From positions 186,001 through 250,000 of the forward strand of contig NZ_QRAI01000005.1 in NCBI RefSeq assembly GCF_014336955.1: a stretch of DNA of 64,000 nt. The letters run 5' to 3'. Shown piece after piece: positions 58,344-64,000 of this stretch (within the stretch, counting starts at the first letter, position 1; each line of letters opens with the position of its first letter). The notes beneath the pieces are model-generated. The model saw nothing but the letters and a program-made list of their open reading frames with translations, was not told the origin of the DNA and did not search any database. The position numbers and the translations under genes are program-made. Origin of the DNA: Saccharophagus sp. K07 (lineage in GTDB: Bacteria > Pseudomonadota > Gammaproteobacteria > Pseudomonadales > Cellvibrionaceae).

Positions 58344-59261
58344 ATGCCAGTTATCCCAGTCCATTACATGCCTCACTATCCCACCATTGAAGATTTTATC
58401 GGCAATACCCCTCTGGTCAGATTGCAACGTTTGGGAAGGCGTGATGCCAATACCATTCTGCTGAAACTGGAAGGTAATAATCCTGCCGGATCTGTAAAAG
58501 ACCGTCCCGCTTTGTCCATGATTCGCCACGCTGAAGCGCGGGGTGAAATTCGACCAGGTGATTGTTTGATCGAAGCGACCAGCGGTAATACTGGCATAGC
58601 CTTGGCAATGGCAGCGGCGATCAAGGGTTATCGGATGATTTTGATCATGCCGGATAACGCAACGGAAGAGCGTAAAGCGTCCATGCTGGCATATGGGGCG
58701 GAGCTGATACTGGTATCCAAAGAACAGGGCATGGAAGGTGCACGGGATTTGGCCAAGCAGCTGGAGAGGGAAGGCAAAGGTAAGGTCCTCGACCAATTTG
58801 CCAACCCGGACAACCCGCTTGCTCATTTTGAGACCACGGGTCCGGAAATTTGGCGTCAAACGGAAGGTCGAATCACCCACTTCATCAGTTCGATGGGAAC
58901 CACCGGCACAATTGTGGGAACTTCTCGCTACTTGAAGCAACAAAACCCCGCCATTCAGGTTATCGGACTTCAGCCTGAAGACGGCGCTGCGATTCCGGGC
59001 ATCAGACGTTGGCCTCCCGAATATCTACCGAGCATTTTTGATGATCAGAATATCGATCAAGTTCTGAATATCAGTCAGTCTGAGGCAGAGAACACCATGC
59101 GACTGCTGGCCCGTACCGAAGGCATTTTTTGTGGTGTTTCATCAGGTGGCGCAGTAGCGGCTGCTTTGAAGCTTGACCAAACACTGAATGGCGCGGTGAT
59201 AGTGGCCATTATTTGTGATCGCGGTGATCGATACCTAAGTTCTGGTTTGTTCAATGTTTAG
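58344..59261 (+). CDS. cysM: Cysteine synthase B
   Basis: CysM makes cysteine from O-acetylserine and sulfide or thiosulfate. The 305-residue PLP enzyme opens with PTIEDFIGNTPLVRLQRL, has the PLP lysine in NPAGSVKDRPAL, the TSGNTGIALA loop and the phosphate loop SSMGTTGTIVG. EGIFCGVSSGGA near the end is typical of CysM. ATG 58368 is an equally possible start. The stop codon is the first three bases of a tandem repeat (59259-59312) that leads to relA. Confidence 0.95.
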   Translation: MPVIPVHYMPHYPTIEDFIGNTPLVRLQRLGRRDANTILLKLEGNNPAGSVKDRPALSMIRHAEARGEIRPGDCLIEATSGNTGIALAMAAAIKGYRMILIMPDNATEERKASMLAYGAELILVSKEQGMEGARDLAKQLEREGKGKVLDQFANPDNPLAHFETTGPEIWRQTEGRITHFISSMGTTGTIVGTSRYLKQQNPAIQVIGLQPEDGAAIPGIRRWPPEYLPSIFDDQNIDQVLNISQSEAENTMRLLARTEGIFCGVSSGGAVAAALKLDQTLNGAVIVAIICDRGDRYLSSGLFNV

Positions 59262-59312
59262 TATCACAATTGAAGCTAGTGCAACGATTCAAACTAGCAT
59301 CACGATTGAAAC
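59259..59312 (+). repeat. Three tandem 18-bp repeats between cysM and relA
   Basis: Units at 59259-59276, 59277-59294 and 59295-59312 follow consensus TAGYATCACRATTGAAAC. The first and third differ at 3 of 18 positions, the second and third at 5. The first TAG is the cysM stop codon. The last unit ends 18 bp before the relA ATG, so the array fills most of the intergenic gap. Its function is unknown. Confidence 0.85.
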
Positions 59313-59330
59313 AATGGGGTTTGTTAGGTC

Positions 59331-61574
59331 ATGGTAAAGGTCAGAGAGGATCGGCCTCTCACTGCCGATGGCAGATTCGATATCGACGCCTGGACAACCC
59401 GGTTGATCAGCTTGGCGCAAATCGATCCCGCCGCGTCTGAGCCCGTAAAAGCGGCAGCTGTGCTCGCGGAATCGGTTGAGCATCTTCCGGGAGACAAGCT
59501 GACGGGTTGGGGGGAGAACTATTCTTCTTATAGTGCTGGTCTTGAGATGGCGGAAATCCTGGCGGATTTGCATCTCGACTATGAAACCCTCGTGGCAGCG
59601 GTTCTTTATCGAAGTGTTAGAGAGAAAAAACTCAGCCTGGACGACGTGGAGGGTCAATTTGGCCAAACCGTTGCCAAGCTGATCAGTGGTGTCGCCCGTA
59701 TGGCGGCCATCAGCACCATCTCAAACCATTCCAGTGACACGGTTATAGGCCTCCAAAGCAGCGAGCAGGCGGACAATGTTCGCAAAATGCTGGTTGCCAT
59801 GGTGGACGATGTTCGTATCGCCTTGATCAAGTTGGCCGAGCGGACCTGTGCGATTCGTGCGGTCAAAACCGCCCCTATCGAAAAACGCCAGCGGGTTGCC
59901 CGCGAAGTTTCCGATATCTACGCGCCTTTGGCGCACCGTTTGGGTATTGGTCATATCAAGTGGGAGCTCGAAGATCTCTCGTTCCGCTATCTGCACCCCT
60001 ACGACTACAAATACATTGCCAAACTGCTCGACGAAAAGCGTATTGACCGTCAGGTCTATATCGATAACGTCATCCAGGCGCTGAAGGAAGCGCTGGCTAA
60101 AGAAGGTATTGAGGGCGCAGAAATCAATGGCCGGGCCAAGCATATCTACAGCATCTGGCGCAAAATGCGGCGCAAAAATATCGGCTTCTCGGAAGTCTAC
60201 GATATTCGCGCGGTTCGCATTCTCGTCTCCAGCGAACAGGATTGTTACCGCGCATTAGGGGTGGTGCACTCCTTGTGGCGAAACATCCCGCACGAATTTG
60301 ACGACTATATCGCCAACCCGAAAGAGAACGGTTATAGATCGCTGCACACTGCGGTGAAAGGACCGAATAATCGGGTGCTGGAAGTGCAAATCCGCACTCG
60401 CGCCATGCACGAAGAAGCCGAGTATGGCGTTTGTGCTCACTGGCGTTATAAAAAGAGCGACCAGGAAGGCGGCTCTGCCGGATATGAGCAGAAGATCGAG
60501 TGGCTGCGACAAGTGCTGGAATGGCACGAAGAGGTCGGCGGCAACCCGTGGGACGATCACCTGCCGCGGGGTATCGAACAGGATCGCATTTATGTCTTCA
60601 CGCCGGACGGTCACGTGGTGGATCTGCCGGAAAATGCAACCGCAGTCGATTTTGCATTCCGTATTCACTCGGATATTGGCCTGCGTTGTAAGGGCGCGAA
60701 GGTCAACGGCCGAATCGTGCCTCTCAACCAGCCGCTTAAAACCGCGGATCAAGTGGAGATTCTCACGTCGAATCGGGAATCTCCCAGCCGCGATTGGCTG
60801 ATTCCTGCATTGGGCTACATTACCACCAGCAAAGCGCGCAGCCGGCTGCAGGCATGGTTCAAACAGCAGGATCGCGAACAGAATATCGCGGACGGTCGGG
60901 TCCTGTTGGATCGCGAATTTATGCGCTTGGCGGTGGAGGATATTGATTATCAGCAGCTCGCGCAGAAGCTCAATCTGAAAACCTTGGATGACCTCTACGC
61001 CGCTGTAGGTACAGGTGATTTAAGCGTTGACCGGGTTGTTAATGTCGCGCAGAGACTGTTCAAGGTCGATAAACCAGAGCCGGTTATTTCTCTGGTGGGG
61101 CGTGCCTATTCGGCTGATCAGGGCGCGTCTGATATCTACATCGACGGCGTGGGTAACCTGCTCTCCCATATCGCGCAATGCTGCAAGCCGATCCCTGGTG
61201 ATAGCATTACCGGTTACATCACTCTTGGCCGGGGAGTTTCGATTCACCGCCAGGATTGCCCGAATGTTCTGCAACTTGTGGCAGATGAGCCAGAGCGAAT
61301 TATCAAAGTTGATTGGGCGGAGAAACCTGAGCAGTCCTATTCAGTAGATGTTTCTATAGAAGCCTTCGATCGTCATGGATTGTTGCGGGATATTACAGCG
61401 TTGTTGGATAGGGAAAAGATCAATGTCAGCGCCATGCAGACGCAATCCAACAAAAACAGAAACACGGTTGATATGTCGTTGCGGATAGAAGTCTCCAGCT
61501 TCAGCGATCTCAGTCGAGTGCTGGCAAGGCTCAGTCGCTTGCCCAATGTCACATCCGTCAAACGGAAAAATTAA
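59331..61574 (+). CDS. relA: (p)ppGpp synthetase RelA
   Basis: RelA makes (p)ppGpp on ribosomes with uncharged tRNA, starting the stringent response. The 747-residue protein has a pseudo-hydrolase domain in which the HD motif is lost (LYRSVREKK stands where SpoT has LLHDVIEDT), a synthetase domain (YDIRAVRILV ... HEFDDYIANPKENGYRSLHTAV), a TGS domain (YVFTPDGHVVDLPENATAVDFAF), a Cys-rich zinc-finger region with CCKPIPGD, and a C-terminal ACT domain. So it is a synthetase-only RelA. The ribosome site before ATG 59331 is weak. A hairpin terminator follows. Confidence 0.97.
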   Translation: MVKVREDRPLTADGRFDIDAWTTRLISLAQIDPAASEPVKAAAVLAESVEHLPGDKLTGWGENYSSYSAGLEMAEILADLHLDYETLVAAVLYRSVREKKLSLDDVEGQFGQTVAKLISGVARMAAISTISNHSSDTVIGLQSSEQADNVRKMLVAMVDDVRIALIKLAERTCAIRAVKTAPIEKRQRVAREVSDIYAPLAHRLGIGHIKWELEDLSFRYLHPYDYKYIAKLLDEKRIDRQVYIDNVIQALKEALAKEGIEGAEINGRAKHIYSIWRKMRRKNIGFSEVYDIRAVRILVSSEQDCYRALGVVHSLWRNIPHEFDDYIANPKENGYRSLHTAVKGPNNRVLEVQIRTRAMHEEAEYGVCAHWRYKKSDQEGGSAGYEQKIEWLRQVLEWHEEVGGNPWDDHLPRGIEQDRIYVFTPDGHVVDLPENATAVDFAFRIHSDIGLRCKGAKVNGRIVPLNQPLKTADQVEILTSNRESPSRDWLIPALGYITTSKARSRLQAWFKQQDREQNIADGRVLLDREFMRLAVEDIDYQQLAQKLNLKTLDDLYAAVGTGDLSVDRVVNVAQRLFKVDKPEPVISLVGRAYSADQGASDIYIDGVGNLLSHIAQCCKPIPGDSITGYITLGRGVSIHRQDCPNVLQLVADEPERIIKVDWAEKPEQSYSVDVSIEAFDRHGLLRDITALLDREKINVSAMQTQSNKNRNTVDMSLRIEVSSFSDLSRVLARLSRLPNVTSVKRKN

Positions 61575-61577
61575 TTA

Positions 61578-61607
61578 CAAACACCCGGTCTTTTGACCGG
61601 GTGTTTG
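61578..61607 (+). terminator. Terminator after relA
   Basis: CAAACACCCGGTC (61578-61590), loop TTTT, GACCGGGTGTTTG (61595-61607): a perfect 13-bp stem, followed by CTGTTCTTCCCTT. It would separate relA from mazG. Confidence 0.85.
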
Positions 61608-61651
61608 CTGTTCTTCCCTTAATAAATTCATTTCCTGTCGTTGGTAAATCC

Positions 61652-62464
61652 ATGGGTGATAAGCCGCTGTACTCCGTCTCTGATCTTGTGTACCTGATGG
61701 CGCGTTTGCGCGATCCGGAAACGGGTTGCCCCTGGGATCTCAAACAAAGCTACAAATCCATTACCCCATCTACTATCGAAGAAGCCTACGAAGTAGTGGA
61801 TGCAATCGAGAAAGAAGACTACCCCCATCTGAAAGAAGAGCTTGGTGATCTGGTATTTCAGGCGATTTTTTACAGCCAGCTTGCGCACGAAGACGGCTTA
61901 TTTACCTTTGCCGATGTAGTGCATTCACTGGTGGAAAAATTGATCCGCCGACACCCGCATGTATTTCCAACCGGGACGCTCAATCCCGAAGCTGGTTCAG
62001 CCTCTTTGGATGAGGCACAAGTCAAACGCCAGTGGGAGGAAATCAAACAAGAGGAACGCAAAGGGAAGGGCGTAGATGGCATATTGGCGGACGTTCCTAT
62101 CGCGCTCCCAGCGCTCACTCGCGCTAGCAAATTGCAGAAGCGTGCGGCACAAGTTGGCTTTGATTGGCCGGATGCAGACGGCGTACTGGAAAAATTACAG
62201 GAAGAAATCCAGGAGTTGCGCGTGGCCATCTCTCAGTCTGATCGAGCCGCGATCGAAGAAGAATTCGGCGATGTGCTGTTTACCTGTGTGAATCTGTCGC
62301 GTCATCTCAAATTGGACGCAGAAGCAGCTTTGCGTTCGGCCAATGCCAAATTTGTAAATCGTTTTGAATATATGGAAAAGGAAATCGCCAAAGCGGGATT
62401 AGATATTCGCAATCAGTCTGCAGATCAATTGGAAGAGTGGTGGAACAGGGCAAAAGAGGTGTGA
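61652..62464 (+). CDS. mazG: Nucleoside triphosphate pyrophosphohydrolase MazG
   Basis: MazG hydrolyses nucleoside triphosphates, including damaged ones, to monophosphate and PPi, and in E. coli limits (p)ppGpp build-up. The 270-residue protein has two MazG domains; the first holds the metal-binding EEAYEVVDAIEKEDYPHLKEELGDLVFQ, the second KLQEEIQELRVAI ... EEFGDVLF. ATG 61652 begins the family N-terminus (LVYLMARLRDPETGCPWD); the longer frame starts inside the terminator hairpin. Confidence 0.96.
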   Translation: MGDKPLYSVSDLVYLMARLRDPETGCPWDLKQSYKSITPSTIEEAYEVVDAIEKEDYPHLKEELGDLVFQAIFYSQLAHEDGLFTFADVVHSLVEKLIRRHPHVFPTGTLNPEAGSASLDEAQVKRQWEEIKQEERKGKGVDGILADVPIALPALTRASKLQKRAAQVGFDWPDADGVLEKLQEEIQELRVAISQSDRAAIEEEFGDVLFTCVNLSRHLKLDAEAALRSANAKFVNRFEYMEKEIAKAGLDIRNQSADQLEEWWNRAKEV

Positions 62465-62485
62465 CCCTTTTGCCCTGGCGTTGAA

Positions 62486-62812
62486 TCAGTGGGATTGCAT
62501 TTGGGAAAGATGCTTGCGGGTAAGTTCTACGAAACGAGAGGTAGGTCCTACATCTTCATATATAGGATCCCCGCGCTCATCCAATGCGGAAATCCCGTCC
62601 CCTTGCACGTAAGGAAGTGTGTATTCCAGTTCATTGAGCGCAGCGCCGACCAAATCTGACAATATTTGTTCAACCGTGCGCGAGGGGTACATCTCGGCCA
62701 GGGCGGCGACTTTGGCGGCGTCTTTCAATGTAAGACGTATTGGATATTCCTTTTCGGTCAATGGGTTGGTTGACGTTTTTTCCCAGGTCATCACTAACTC
62801 ACGTAAGGTCAT
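62486..62812 (-). CDS. Small conserved protein of unknown function
   Basis: This 108-residue soluble protein begins MTLRELVMTWEKT, has a helical middle (LKDAAKVAALAEMYPSRTVEQILSDLVGAALNELE), and ends with DERGDPIYEDVGPTSRFVELTRKHL. I recall similar small proteins near mazG in pseudomonads, with no tested function. ATG 62812 has a strong AGGGGAG site 7 bp upstream, which fixes the start; the frame extends further but lacks support. It converges with mazG, 21 bp away. Confidence 0.8.
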   Translation of the reverse strand: MTLRELVMTWEKTSTNPLTEKEYPIRLTLKDAAKVAALAEMYPSRTVEQILSDLVGAALNELEYTLPYVQGDGISALDERGDPIYEDVGPTSRFVELTRKHLSQMQSH

Positions 62813-62881
62813 AACAGCTCCCCTGTATGTGTTCGAACTCGACAAATTAAAGTTTAGTTCCAATCCTTCTCACTCGTCGTC

Positions 62882-62911
62882 TTCCCTGTATATAGATGAA
62901 GATACAAGGAA
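62882..62911. promoter_or_regulatory. Inverted repeat in the gap before adk
   Basis: TTCCCTGTAT (62882-62891) and ATACAAGGAA (62902-62911) pair at 9 of 10 positions with a 10-bp spacer, in the 296-bp divergent gap between the small protein and adk. It overlaps a TATATA that could be a -10 for the minus-strand gene. A regulator site is possible but unproven. Confidence 0.3.
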
Positions 62912-63051
62912 AATGCCAATGGAGCAGAAGTGGGGATTGAGAATGGGTTTGTACGGAGAGGAGATGGTGAAGATCACGCCAAACTGGATCAGTGCGTGGC
63001 ACCGAAACGTCGGGTGAACTTGAGAAACCCAGCCTGGCCGTGTATCTTTAG

Positions 63052-63756
<705 letters not shown>

Positions 63757-63772
63757 GCACATATCTGAATGC

Positions 63773-63802
63773 AAAAAGGGCCGCTTGCGGCCCTTTTTGT
63801 TT
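63773..63802 (+). terminator. Terminator after adk
   Basis: AAAAAGGGCCGC (63773-63784), loop TT, GCGGCCCTTTTT (63787-63798), then more T. A classic rho-independent terminator. The remaining 200 bases to the window end show no gene that I can support. Confidence 0.93.
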
Positions 63803-64000
63803 TTATTGACTGTCTTCACAACGCTGCTGAATGTCGGACGCAGTTGAACAAATAGGGGCATCTTGTTACGAGCGAACATAAGATTTTGTTTCGCTTTCTC
63901 CACATTTTAAGATTTGCTCGCACGCACCACTTACGACATCCAACCCCAGTATCACATCTAACTCATCCCGCATCGACTAAACGCCGTGCTGAGATTGTCA

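Overview
The window reads as core chromosome of a gammaproteobacterium in or near the Cellvibrionaceae (Cellvibrio / Saccharophagus / Teredinibacter type). The main clue is a secreted beta-glucanase lipoprotein with a roughly 50-residue poly-serine linker, a habit of that group. Gene order over most of the window also matches what I remember of Pseudomonas. I see no phage, insertion sequence, integrase, CRISPR array or rRNA. One tRNA (Arg, anticodon ACG) is present. The species assignment is inference, since no database was available.

Layout. 1-5.8 kb: the end of a large unknown membrane protein, an outer-membrane porin, a secreted cyclophilin with a GlyGly-CTERM-like tail, the poly-serine GH16 glucanase, a small GNAT protein and a nitroreductase. 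5.9-11.2 kb: gltX, a DUF1289 protein, miaE, pckA and an unfamiliar secreted HExxH protein. 11.2-20.6 kb: lpxH, ppiB, glnS, cysS, two J-domain proteins including djlA, an S1/P1-type nuclease, mltD and gloB. 20.6-28.8 kb: a methyltransferase-like protein, rnhA, dnaQ, nhaB, fimL, nudC, a small membrane protein and sohB. 28.8-31 kb: cysI with its DUF934 partner. 31.3-40.2 kb: trpF-trpB-trpA-accD-folC-SPOR protein-cvpA-purF-metZ. 40.4-44.3 kb: a MoxR / DUF58 / TgpA-like transglutaminase cassette. 44.3-46.7 kb: mgsA, tRNA-Arg and nadB. 47-55.3 kb: the envelope-stress operon rpoE-rseA-rseB-rseC, then lepA-lepB-DUF4845-rnc-era-recO. 55.3-63.8 kb: gacS/barA, cysM, relA, mazG, a small conserved protein and adk.

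How the genes work together. Several blocks are stress and envelope control: RpoE with its anti-sigma pathway, the GacS-type hybrid kinase, RelA for (p)ppGpp, the FimL motility regulator and MazG. Others are amino-acid and nucleotide biosynthesis (trp, cys, met, pur, nad) and RNA or translation functions (three aminoacyl-tRNA synthetases, LepA, RNase III, Era, MiaE). The porin, GH16 lipoprotein and secreted cyclophilin make a small surface cluster that fits a polysaccharide degrader.

I did not find a clear new multi-gene system. The least explained items are: three tandem 18-bp repeats between cysM and relA that begin at the cysM stop codon; the secreted HExxH protein after pckA; the cyclophilin with a sorting-type tail; an ANR/FNR-like palindrome before pckA; a sigma-E-type promoter before rpoE; and inverted repeats before the glucanase and between the small 62.5-kb gene and adk.
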